Shown piece after piece: positions 51,124 to 59,436 of a stretch of DNA of 64,000 nucleotides. The stretch spans positions 3,235,501-3,299,500 of the forward strand of contig NZ_CP043489.1 of the NCBI RefSeq assembly GCF_008330945.1, in the 5' to 3' direction. This DNA comes from Labrys sp. KNU-23. Its GTDB lineage: Bacteria; Pseudomonadota; Alphaproteobacteria; Rhizobiales; Labraceae. The position numbers and the translations under genes are program-made. The notes under the pieces are model-generated. The model was not told the DNA's origin. It made no database searches and saw only the letters and a program-made list of their open reading frames with translations. Position 1 is the stretch's first letter. Every line of letters begins with the position of its first letter.

Positions 51124-53466
51124 ATGGAGACGAGGGTCATTTTGGCTGCGGGCCTCATTCTGGGAGGCTGCGCAATGGTGGCGCACGCGCAGGAGAGCAA
51201 GCCGCCGCCAGGCCAACCGGCCAGGTCGGTGGCATCGGAGCAGACAGGCAATGACGAGCCCGTGATGCTGGAGCCGGTTACCGTCGTGGCTGAGCGCGCC
51301 AAGCGCCAGCTCCTCGACGTGCCGGCCTCGGTGACGGTGATTTCGGACAAGGAGTTGAAGTCGCACATGGTGCGCGACATCGATGACCTCACCCGCTACG
51401 AGCCGGGCGTCACCGTCAGCCGCAACAGCTCGAGCACGGATCCCTTCGGTGGCAATGGCGGCTTCACCATCCGCGGCGTCGGCGGCAACCGCATCCAGAT
51501 GCGCGTCGACGGCTCACGTATCCTCGACGGCAACACCGACGGCACGCGCGATTTCGTCGACCTGCCCTTCGTCAAGTCGGTCGAGATCATTCGGGGGCCG
51601 GCCTCGACGCTCTACGGTACCGATGCGGTCGGCGGCCTGGTCGCCTTCACCACCAAGGACCCGGCCGACGTCATCAGGGAAGGACGCAATTGGGGGCTGG
51701 AGGCGAGCACCAATTTCGACAGCTACAACAAGGCGTTGGTGAACACGGCCCTCGGCGCCTGGCGCGTTTCTCCCAATCTCGAGATCCTGCTGGGCTATTC
51801 GGTCAAGAAGGCGAATGAGGCCAAGCTCTCGCGTGCCCGGGCCGATGGCGGGCGCTATGGTTGCCCGCGCTGGGTCGAATATGGCGCCATCGATTGCGGC
51901 AGCTTCAACCCGCTGGATGAACTCGGGCAGAACTTCCTCGCCAAGATCGTCTGGCGGCCCACCGAATCGCTGGAGCTGAAGCTCACCGGCGAGATCTTCG
52001 ACCGCAACAGGGATGTCGATTCTCTCTACAATCGCGGGCCGACCACGGTGCGCACGCCCGCCAATCCCAATCCGCCGCAACTGCCCTTCATCCATTCCTG
52101 GACGGGAAGCCAGGAATTGACGCGCTACCGCATCGCGCTGGACGGCCTGTGGAAGCCCGAATACGCCTTCGCCGACCAGATCCGCTGGAACATCACCTGG
52201 TCGCCGCAGCGCCGTGAGGTCAGCAGCCGTGAACATCGCACCCTCGCCAACGGCAATCAGCAATATCAGGACAACGTCACCGAGTTCGGGCAGCGCTTCC
52301 TGCAGGCCGGCCTGCAGATCGATTCGTCCTTCAAGCTCGGGCGCAGCGACCACAAGCTGGTCTGGGGCTTCGATGGCGAATACGGCTACACCGACTATGT
52401 CCGCAATCGCACAACGCGCGTGTTCACCCCGGGCGGCGTGCCGGTTTCCGGCTCCACCGTCGTGCCCTACACCTGGAACTTCGCCGATTCCAACACCAAG
52501 CGGCTCGATGCCTTCGTGCAGGACGAGATCAGCCTGTTCGACGGCAAGCTCACGGTGACGCCGGCGCTGCGCTATTCCTGGAACCAGATCACGCCCAAGC
52601 CCAAATCGGACTATCAGCCGGTGCCCGGCTATGTACTCAGGCAGCGCGAGGAATCGGCGCTGACCAAGAAACTCGGCATCATCTACAAGCTCAATGAGAC
52701 CTATTCGGTGTACGGCCTCTATGCCGAGGGCTTTCGCATGCCCAATGCCGAGCAGCTCTACACCGGCTCCTCCTCGGGCCAGCCGGACAACAATCTCGTG
52801 CCGGCGCCGCAGCTGAAGCCGGAGCGGGTCCGCTCCTTCGAGGCGGGGCTGCGCGGGCGCTATGGCTGGGGCTATTTCTCCCTGTCGGCCTTCCACGCCG
52901 ACTACACCAACTTCATCCAGAATTTCGTGGAGATACCGGCCAGTTCGGGTTCAGGGGTCGACTATACTTGGGCCAATCGCGCCAAGGTCCGGTTGACCGG
53001 CATCGAAGGCTCCGCCGAGGTGCAATGGGCCGAAAACTGGAGCTCGAGCCTCAGCCTCACCTACCAGCACGGCAACCAGAAGACGACGCGCGACGCGCCC
53101 TGGACCCCGTTCAACGGCGCCAGCCCCCTCACGGCCGTCGCCAGCCTGCGCTGGACCAAGCCGGAACAGGGGCTGGAAGTCGAGATGATCGGCACCTTCG
53201 CCTCCAAGGTCAGCCGCACCAGCACCCCCGACATCTTCAAGCCCGGTGGCTATGCCGTGTTCGATCTCCTCGGAAGCTGGAAGCCGACCGAGAACCTCAC
53301 GCTGCGGGCGGGCATCCTCAACATCGCCGATACGCGCTATTTCCGCTGGCCGATGCCGACCACCCTCGGCCGCACGGCGAGCTCGAGCGTCGCCTTCTCC
53401 AATCCGCTCGAGTTGCAGACCGCCGCCGGCCGCACCTTCAGGCTCGGCGCCAACATCACCTTTTGA
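51124..53466 (+). CDS. TonB-dependent hemoglobin/heme receptor
   Basis: A 780-residue outer-membrane receptor. A signal peptide (VILAAGLILGGCAMVAHA) is followed by a plug domain (LDVPASVTVISDKEL, GFTIRGVGGNRIQMRVDG) and a 22-strand barrel ending in the C-terminal aromatic F. The heme-receptor marker region FRMP and NNLVPAPQLKPE (FRAP/NPNL-like) is present, but no His lies between the two motifs as in classic heme receptors. TonB box candidates lie near EPVTVVAERAK. Followed by a HemS-like gene. Start with GGGGGG before the ATG. Confidence 0.88.
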   Translation: METRVILAAGLILGGCAMVAHAQESKPPPGQPARSVASEQTGNDEPVMLEPVTVVAERAKRQLLDVPASVTVISDKELKSHMVRDIDDLTRYEPGVTVSRNSSSTDPFGGNGGFTIRGVGGNRIQMRVDGSRILDGNTDGTRDFVDLPFVKSVEIIRGPASTLYGTDAVGGLVAFTTKDPADVIREGRNWGLEASTNFDSYNKALVNTALGAWRVSPNLEILLGYSVKKANEAKLSRARADGGRYGCPRWVEYGAIDCGSFNPLDELGQNFLAKIVWRPTESLELKLTGEIFDRNRDVDSLYNRGPTTVRTPANPNPPQLPFIHSWTGSQELTRYRIALDGLWKPEYAFADQIRWNITWSPQRREVSSREHRTLANGNQQYQDNVTEFGQRFLQAGLQIDSSFKLGRSDHKLVWGFDGEYGYTDYVRNRTTRVFTPGGVPVSGSTVVPYTWNFADSNTKRLDAFVQDEISLFDGKLTVTPALRYSWNQITPKPKSDYQPVPGYVLRQREESALTKKLGIIYKLNETYSVYGLYAEGFRMPNAEQLYTGSSSGQPDNNLVPAPQLKPERVRSFEAGLRGRYGWGYFSLSAFHADYTNFIQNFVEIPASSGSGVDYTWANRAKVRLTGIEGSAEVQWAENWSSSLSLTYQHGNQKTTRDAPWTPFNGASPLTAVASLRWTKPEQGLEVEMIGTFASKVSRTSTPDIFKPGGYAVFDLLGSWKPTENLTLRAGILNIADTRYFRWPMPTTLGRTASSSVAFSNPLELQTAAGRTFRLGANITF

Positions 53467-53475
53467 GGATCCGTC

Positions 53476-54207
53476 ATGAACCAGCAACGATTGCAGCGCG
53501 AACGCCTGCTGCACCATGCGGCCGATGTGCTGGAGGCGGCGGGGCGCCTCGGCCGGGTGATGCTCACCACCAGCCGGGGCGGCGCCACCCATGAACGCAT
53601 CGGTCCTGTCGAGAGGGTCGAACGTTCCGGTCGCGCCGTGCGTCTGGCGGGAGCGGCGCACGATGCCGATATCGATACGGCGGCGCTCGGCACCGTCATT
53701 CTCGACCGCTCCGGTCGCATGAAGGACAAGGTGCTGCCGCGCCTCGACTTTCAAGCCAAGGATGGGGCCGTGCTGTTCAGCCTGGTCGGCCTGGACGGCC
53801 TGGAGCCTTTCGATGCCGGCGTCGCCGAACTGCGCGGCATGGCGGCGGAGGCGGCAGAGCACGTCGAAGTGGTGGAGCGGGCTGATTTGGCCGAGGACGA
53901 TCCGGGCTCGCTTCCCTTCGAGGTGGCCCGCTGTGCCGGCGTGCCCGTGACCATCGAACTGCGCCGCGACGGCCTCAGGCAAGCCTGGTCCGGCACTATC
54001 GAGGCGGTCAAGCCGGCCATGGGCTTCATCAATGTCATGCAGCCCGATTTCCACCTGCATCTGCGCGCCGGGGCGGTCGGGCGCTGGCGAATGCGGGCCG
54101 ATAGGGCCGGACCGGCCGGGGTCGAGCTCCTGGCCGAGAATGCGCGAGGCGAGTTGATCGGGCTGGCGGTGCGCGGCCCGGCTGCCGTCCTCGCGCGTCG
54201 CGATTGA
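53476..54207 (+). CDS. HemS/HutX-like heme utilisation protein
   Basis: A 243-residue cytosolic protein whose first half (GRVMLTTSRGGATHERIGPVE) matches the N-terminal half of HemS/HmuS/ChuS, and whose end (NVMQPDFHLHLRAG, then GVELLAENARGELIGLAVRG) matches the C-terminal half. It is shorter than HemS (about 340) and longer than HutX/ChuX (about 165). It binds or degrades heme after import. It follows the receptor gene by 9 bp. Heme ligand not identified with confidence. Confidence 0.75.
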   Translation: MNQQRLQRERLLHHAADVLEAAGRLGRVMLTTSRGGATHERIGPVERVERSGRAVRLAGAAHDADIDTAALGTVILDRSGRMKDKVLPRLDFQAKDGAVLFSLVGLDGLEPFDAGVAELRGMAAEAAEHVEVVERADLAEDDPGSLPFEVARCAGVPVTIELRRDGLRQAWSGTIEAVKPAMGFINVMQPDFHLHLRAGAVGRWRMRADRAGPAGVELLAENARGELIGLAVRGPAAVLARRD

Positions 54208-54221
54208 ACGAAAGAGGAATC

Positions 54222-55916
54222 ATGCCTCGGATTTTCAGCCAGATCGGGCGGCTGCTGCGCCTGTGCGTCGCCGGCCCGGGCGGGCGCACGGGCCTCGCTT
54301 TGCTCACGGTGGTTCTTGGCCTCAATCTGGGGAGCGTCTATGTCAGCCTGCTGCTGATCGATTGGAATGCGCAATTCTACGGCGCCCTCGAAAAGCGGGA
54401 TGCCGCCGCGGCCGTCAACCAGATCGGCGTGTTCGGCCTGCTGGTCGCCGTCAATGCGGCGGTCTATCTGTCGGCGGTCTATCTGCGCAAGAGCGTGCAG
54501 ATCCGCTGGCGGTTGGCGCTGACCTCGGCCGCGCTCGACCGATGGCTGGATGGCAGGACGCATGTGCGGCTTCGTCAGAACAATGCCGCCCCCGACAATC
54601 CCGACCAGCGCATCGCCGAGGACTGCCGCCTCTTCGTCGACAAGTTCACCGAGGAAGGGTTGGAGGTCGTCACCAGTATCGTGGGGCTGGTGTCCTATGT
54701 GGCTCTGCTATGGTCGCTCTCCTCCTTTCCGCTCGCCTTCACCCTGTTCGGCGTGGCGGTGGAGATCCCGCGCTACATGGTATGGGCCGCACCGGTCTAT
54801 GTGTTGATCTCCAGCGGCCTCACCCATTGGCTCGGCCGCCCACTGCTGGCGCTCAATGCCCAGCAGCAGAGCCGCGAGGCCGATTTCCGCTTCGCGCTCG
54901 CACGCCTGCGCGAATCCTCCGACGCCGTGGCGCTGATGGCGGGCGAGGCTGCCGAAAGGCGTGTGCTGGACGCCCGCTTCGGCGCCATCACGCGCAATTG
55001 GCGGGCGCTGATGAACCGCGATCTCATCCTGGGCTGCTTCACCCGGCCCTATCACAGCACGGTGCTGCGCATCCCGATGTTCCTCGCCTTGCCGGCCTAT
55101 CTTGCCGGGCATGTCGCGCTGGGCGGGCTGATGAAGCTGGCTTCCGCCTTCCAGAACGTAGTCACCACTTTGTCCTGGTTCATCTTCTCCTATCGCAACC
55201 TGGCCGAACTCGCTGCAGCCATACGCCGTCTCGACGGCTTCCTCGATGCCTTGGGACGGGCCGCGGAGCGCGAAGGCGTCCGGGCCGCAACGAGCGGGCT
55301 CGATCAGCTATCCATCCAGGGCCTCGCCTTGGCCACGCCCGAGGGGCGCGCCCTCAACATCCTGGCGGATATGAGATTGGAGAGGGGCGAGAATGCCTGG
55401 CTGGCCGGCGCGTCGGGCATCGGCAAGAGCACCCTGATCAAGGCGATGGCCGGCCTGTGGCTGCATGGCGAGGGGCGGGTGACCCTGCCGGCCGGCCGGC
55501 GGATCGCCTTCCTGCCGCAGGCGGTCTATCTGCCGCTTGCGGATCTGCGGACCGTCCTGGCCTATCCGCAGGATCCGGCGATGCTGCCTCGGCGAGCCTA
55601 TGCCGAGGCCCTCGAACTGGTCGGCCTCGAACATCGGCTGCCAGGGCTCGACGACGACGAGCCGCCCCTGGGCCTTTCAGGTGGCGAGCAGCAGCGCCTG
55701 GCCCTGGCGCGGCTGGTTCTGGCGCGGCCGGACTGGGCCGTGCTGGATGAGCCGACCAGTGCCCTCGACAGTGCCGCCGAGGCTCAATTGTTCGCGGTGC
55801 TGCGGGCGGCCCTGCCGCATACGAGCTTCGTCGTGGTGGCGCATCGCGAGCCGGCCGGCCTGGGGCCGCTGCGGCGGATCGAGCTTGAGCCATACAGACT
55901 GGAGGCCGTGTCATAG
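54222..55916 (+). CDS. SbmA/BacA-like ABC transporter (membrane + ATPase, YddA type)
   Basis: A 564-residue half transporter. The N-terminal half has about six membrane segments with the ABC_membrane_2 pattern (IDWNAQFYGALEKRDAAA, SGLTHWLGRPLLALNAQQQSREADFRFALARLRE), and the C-terminal half is an ATPase: Walker A GASGIGKST, signature LSGGEQQRLALARL, Walker B WAVLDEPTSAL. This is the YddA/SbmA-with-ATPase family. Direction and substrate (peptide, siderophore or cobalamin-like) are unknown. Third gene of the heme operon; the start has AGGA upstream. Confidence 0.85.
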   Translation: MPRIFSQIGRLLRLCVAGPGGRTGLALLTVVLGLNLGSVYVSLLLIDWNAQFYGALEKRDAAAAVNQIGVFGLLVAVNAAVYLSAVYLRKSVQIRWRLALTSAALDRWLDGRTHVRLRQNNAAPDNPDQRIAEDCRLFVDKFTEEGLEVVTSIVGLVSYVALLWSLSSFPLAFTLFGVAVEIPRYMVWAAPVYVLISSGLTHWLGRPLLALNAQQQSREADFRFALARLRESSDAVALMAGEAAERRVLDARFGAITRNWRALMNRDLILGCFTRPYHSTVLRIPMFLALPAYLAGHVALGGLMKLASAFQNVVTTLSWFIFSYRNLAELAAAIRRLDGFLDALGRAAEREGVRAATSGLDQLSIQGLALATPEGRALNILADMRLERGENAWLAGASGIGKSTLIKAMAGLWLHGEGRVTLPAGRRIAFLPQAVYLPLADLRTVLAYPQDPAMLPRRAYAEALELVGLEHRLPGLDDDEPPLGLSGGEQQRLALARLVLARPDWAVLDEPTSALDSAAEAQLFAVLRAALPHTSFVVVAHREPAGLGPLRRIELEPYRLEAVS

Positions 55917-56054
55917 GTGGGCATGATTTTTGCTTGGTGATCGGCGATGAGAGAGGGCGAAGCGCGCTGCTAGGACGCAGCATTTTGTCCTCAAACTGTC
56001 GCAATCGCGGAGAAATATGCTCCAGCTTCCAAAGTGCATCGAACGGTGAAGCGC

Positions 56055-56603
56055 ATGCGTTTGAACAAAATTCTCTATTTTGGCGATTTTGTACTCTGTC
56101 CTGCTGCGGCCCTCGGCCTGCTTCTCTTGACTCTTCTGAAGCATGACGCCACCGCTGCCGGCATCTGGGCGATGGCTTTCGTGCTGGGAGGCATCGGCTG
56201 GACTTTCGTGGAATATGCCGTGCATCGCTGGATCTATCATGCGGTGCCGTTCTTCGACCGGATGCACGATGCCCATCATCAGGAGCCGAAGGGCATGATA
56301 GGCGCGCCGTCTTTCCTGAGTGTCGGCGTGATCTTCCTGGTGTTCTACTTGCCGCTTTATTTCGCCAACCATGCCTTTGCCGGCGGCTTTACCAGCGGTA
56401 TCCTGCTCGGCTACGTCGCCTATATGCTGGTGCACCACGCATCCCATCACTGGCAATCGAAGCCGGGCAGCCTGCTCTATCGCCTGCGCATGGCGCATAT
56501 GGTGCATCATTATCGCGGTGAGGAAGGCAATTACGGCGTGGTCACCTCGTTCTGGGACCACATCTTCTCCACCTATGTCGAGCCGCAGCGGCGACGGGCC
56601 TGA
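56055..56603 (+). CDS. sterol desaturase / fatty-acid hydroxylase superfamily protein
   Basis: A 182-residue membrane di-iron enzyme. Four hydrophobic segments surround the histidine motifs HRWIYH, HDAHHQ, HHASHH and HMVHH, which bind the two irons. Family members hydroxylate or desaturate fatty acids, sterols or carotenoids. The start is uncertain (ATG 56055, GTG 56046 or 56034). It may modify lipids made elsewhere, for example by the acyl-lipid operon at 60.6 kb, but this is not shown. Confidence 0.88.
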   Translation: MRLNKILYFGDFVLCPAAALGLLLLTLLKHDATAAGIWAMAFVLGGIGWTFVEYAVHRWIYHAVPFFDRMHDAHHQEPKGMIGAPSFLSVGVIFLVFYLPLYFANHAFAGGFTSGILLGYVAYMLVHHASHHWQSKPGSLLYRLRMAHMVHHYRGEEGNYGVVTSFWDHIFSTYVEPQRRRA

Positions 56604-56615
56604 TTCGGGAGCCCT

Positions 56616-57410
56616 TCACGTCATGAAGGCGAAACGATTGGGATCGTCGGGTTCTTCGGCGAGCGCCTTGCAATAGTCGGTGATCACGCCCGGCGTGTCG
56701 CCGTCCGCCCTGAGACGCCCGCGGTCGATCCAGATCGTGCGCTCGCACAGATCCATCACCTGGTCGAGGTCGTGGGAGACGAACAGGATGGTGCCACGCT
56801 GGCGGAAGGCACGGATCAAGGTCCGGCAGCGCTCGCGGAAGGCGTCGTCGCCCACGGCAAGGGCCTCGTCGACGATCAGCACGTCTCCGTCGGCATGGGC
56901 GCAGATGGCGAAGGCAAGGCGGGCGCCCATGCCGCTGGAATAGAGCTTCACCGGCTGCTCGAAGAAGTCGCCGAGGCCGCAGAGCTCCTGGATGGCGGGA
57001 AGCCTTGCGGTCACCTCAGCCCGTTTGAGACCGAGAATGGCGCCCGACAAATAGCAGTTCTCGCGGCCGGTGAGTTCATAGTCGAAGGCGGCGCCGAGGG
57101 CGAGCACGGGCGCGATGCGGCCCTTGACGGTGAGCGAGCCGATGGTGGGGGCGGTGATGCCGCACAGGATCTGCAGCAGGGTCGACTTGCCCGAACCGTT
57201 GCGGCCGACGATGCCGACCGCCGCGCCCTTGGGAATGGCAAAGCCGATCTCCTTCAGCGCCCAATACTCGTCGTAATAGCGCTTCTTGCCGCCGAGCAGC
57301 ACCTGCTTCACCTGGTCGATCGGATGGCGGTAGAACTGGTAGGCCTTGCCGAGGTCGCGGCATTCGATCGCGAGTTCCTGGGCAAGCGCCTGTTCAGATG
57401 ATGTCGACAA
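56616..57410 (-). CDS. polysaccharide-type ABC exporter, ATPase subunit (Wzt/KpsT-like)
   Basis: A 264-residue ATPase: Walker A GRNGSGKST, signature YSSGMGARLAF, Walker B DVLIVDEALAVGD, and the H-loop LFVSHD. The N-terminal AYQFYRHPIDQVKQVLLGG extension with YYDEYWALKEI is typical of Wzt/KpsT. It lacks the long C-terminal carbohydrate-binding domain of O-antigen Wzt, as in KpsT. The TTG start at 57410 overlaps the permease stop by 17 bp, so the two are coupled. Confidence 0.88.
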   Translation of the reverse strand: MSTSSEQALAQELAIECRDLGKAYQFYRHPIDQVKQVLLGGKKRYYDEYWALKEIGFAIPKGAAVGIVGRNGSGKSTLLQILCGITAPTIGSLTVKGRIAPVLALGAAFDYELTGRENCYLSGAILGLKRAEVTARLPAIQELCGLGDFFEQPVKLYSSGMGARLAFAICAHADGDVLIVDEALAVGDDAFRERCRTLIRAFRQRGTILFVSHDLDQVMDLCERTIWIDRGRLRADGDTPGVITDYCKALAEEPDDPNRFAFMT

Positions 57411-58191
57411 GGATCGTCTTCTTTCGCATGAACAGGGTCCGGCCAGCATAGAACACCGCGAACGAGGCGATGAGGCAGATGAGATAGAGCAGGCCGTCAG
57501 GCCAGGTGCCGCGCAGGATGGCGGCACGCATCATCTCGATGATGCCGCTCAGGGGATTGAGATAAACAAGCCAGCGCCAGCCCTCCGGCACATTCGAGAC
57601 TTCGTAGAATACCGGGGTCGCGAACATCGCCACCGGAATGATCGAGATGATCAAATGGTTGAGGTCGCTGGTCAGGGCACCGATGGTGGAGAGGATCCAG
57701 ACGATGCCGAGCAGGCAGAGGCAGAGAGGCACCAGGATGAAGGGCAGTGCCAGCCACGACCAATGGATCGACTGGTTGATCAGGATCTGCCCGGTCAACA
57801 GCACGCCGAGCGCGATCAGCATGTAGACGCCGCCGCGCGCCACCGCGATCCAGGCCAGGATCTGCGGCGGGAAGATCGAGCGGCGGATGATATGCTTGTG
57901 CTCGGCGAGCAGCAGGGGCGCGCGATATGCGATTTCGGCGAAGAAGTTGAACACCACCAGGCCGACGAAGATCGAGAAGGCGTAGCCGAAATGACCGCCG
58001 CCTTCCTGGACGGCGCCGACCTTGAGCGCGCCCGAGAAGACCAGGGTGTAGATCGACAGCATTACCAGCGGCGCCAGCACGGCCCAGGCCCAGCCGAACA
58101 CCGAGCCGCGAAAGCGCACCTGCAATTCGCGGGTCAGGATGGCGCGAAACAGTTCGCGCTGGCGCCAGATATCGGCAAAGGGCTGCAACAA
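57394..58191 (-). CDS. polysaccharide-type ABC exporter, permease subunit (Wzm/KpsM-like)
   Basis: A 265-residue ABC-2 permease with six membrane segments. The N-terminal FADIWRQRELFRAILTREL, RFRGSVFGWAWAVLAPLVML and the end PLSGIIEMMRAAILRGTWPD are typical of Wzm/KpsM. It would export a glycan on a lipid carrier. No glycosyltransferase genes adjoin it. Start TTG at 58191 or 58188; no ATG is available in this frame nearby. Confidence 0.86.
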   Translation of the reverse strand: MLQPFADIWRQRELFRAILTRELQVRFRGSVFGWAWAVLAPLVMLSIYTLVFSGALKVGAVQEGGGHFGYAFSIFVGLVVFNFFAEIAYRAPLLLAEHKHIIRRSIFPPQILAWIAVARGGVYMLIALGVLLTGQILINQSIHWSWLALPFILVPLCLCLLGIVWILSTIGALTSDLNHLIISIIPVAMFATPVFYEVSNVPEGWRWLVYLNPLSGIIEMMRAAILRGTWPDGLLYLICLIASFAVFYAGRTLFMRKKTILVDII

Positions 58192-58233
58192 GACGACATT
58201 CCAGGTAGGCGGTGGCCTCTTCCGCCCCTTCCT

Positions 58234-58281
58234 AGAGTGTTTTGCGATCCGACGGAATCGGCAAGAAGCACAAAACGCTAT
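58234..58281. repeat. interspersed hairpin repeat (AGAGTGTTTTGC type)
   Basis: AGAGTGTTTTGCGATCCGA with the inverted copy CAAAACGCTAT at the end and an inner CCGA.GG loop. Same style as 1296-1356. Confidence 0.5.
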
Positions 58282-58343
58282 CGTGCGCCTCCGATTTCCA
58301 AGGGCGGCGGCAAGCCCGCGGACAGGACCTGCCGCCTTTCGCC

Positions 58344-58811
58344 TCATTTCCAGTGGCCGGATCCCCCGCCGGTCCCGCCGACCGTGCTGACGCCGCCGGA
58401 CATGTAATTGCCCAGGAAGGCGTGGCCCTTGCTGAAGAAGTTCACATTCAGCATCACGGGGCTGGAATTGAACTGGAAACTCACCGTCTCCGCGTAGAGA
58501 CGGTTGATGTCGTTGGTGAACACCGTGCCGAAGAGCGCGCCACCGCCCGGGCTGGAGATGCCGCCGGCATTGCCGGTGAAGGTCTTGAGGACGCGGCCAT
58601 ATCCTCTGTCGGCCGTGACTTCGATGGTGAAGCGCAGATAGAAGATCGCGCTGATAATGCTGCATTTGGCCGGATATTGATTGGCGGCTGCCGCGCCCAG
58701 CATATCAGCCGTTGCGGCATTGATCTGGTCCTGCGCGAGCAGCCCCGCCATCGAGTTTGCAAACTCCCGGGCGGCAAGGTTCGGGTCGAAGTTCAACTTG
58801 GCGTCGTCCAT
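58344..58811 (-). CDS. VapA/VapB-family virulence-associated protein homologue
   Basis: A 155-residue protein. The last ~80 residues closely follow the Rhodococcus equi VapA beta-barrel as I remember it: TGNAGGISSPGGGALFGTVF, TNDINRLYAETVSFQFNS, LNVNFFSKGHAFLGN, then a GGVSTVGG-Gly-rich end. VapA helps R. equi survive in phagosomes and is rare outside Rhodococcus and close relatives. Unlike VapA there is no signal peptide: the N-terminus is polar and helical (LNFDPNLAAREFANSMAG). It lies upstream of the Wzm/Wzt-like genes on the same strand. Start at 58811. Confidence 0.75.
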   Translation of the reverse strand: MDDAKLNFDPNLAAREFANSMAGLLAQDQINAATADMLGAAAANQYPAKCSIISAIFYLRFTIEVTADRGYGRVLKTFTGNAGGISSPGGGALFGTVFTNDINRLYAETVSFQFNSSPVMLNVNFFSKGHAFLGNYMSGGVSTVGGTGGGSGHWK

Positions 58812-59436
58812 GGCACTCTCCTGATCTTGATCCAAAGTTCGGGCGCGTTGGCGCTCTTTTTCTCGGTTCTCTCGTCAGGGCGTATCGTCGGTGACGGCAC
58901 GTCTGGAACCGCACTGCCAGTCTTGCCTTGACGCTTTGGTCGATCGCTTTGCGGGCAAAGCGCGCGTCATGGTCGAGGCCTAAAAGTTGGAGCGGTTTCT
59001 GGTTGTGATAATAGACTTAAATACCTCGAAAGCGGTAGGATAAGCGCCTCTCTATATTTGGATAAACGTCTCTCATGAATGAATTTACCCATAAAATTTC
59101 AGAGGGATTAGGTGTGAATTTGAAATTATTACTTATATATTTGTGTTTCGATTCATTGATTCCGTTAATGTGTAGGGGCGACGATTGGATTTATTGAGGT
59201 GAATGCCGCAGCGTTCTTTGCGAAAGAAAATGCGATGACGAGATTCGCGATGGAATGCCGTTAAGCTGCTGATATTCGAGTTTTGATAAGCACCTTGCCG
59301 TATTTGGATTGTTACTCGCAGGTTCTTCGTCCAGTCCTGGGCGGGACACTCTTGCAGCAACATCGGAAGATGTTATTCCTTGATATGCGTCAGGCCATGC
59401 GGCAGGGCGGGAACCAATCCTGTGCGGGAGCCGTGC
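58812..59436. other. AT-rich intergenic stretch
   Basis: A 0.6-kb stretch without a credible gene. From about 59000 to 59290 it is clearly AT-richer than the neighbours, with runs such as TTATATATTTGTG. It must hold the promoters of the Vap-like and AraC genes, and may be a trace of transferred DNA. Confidence 0.5.
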
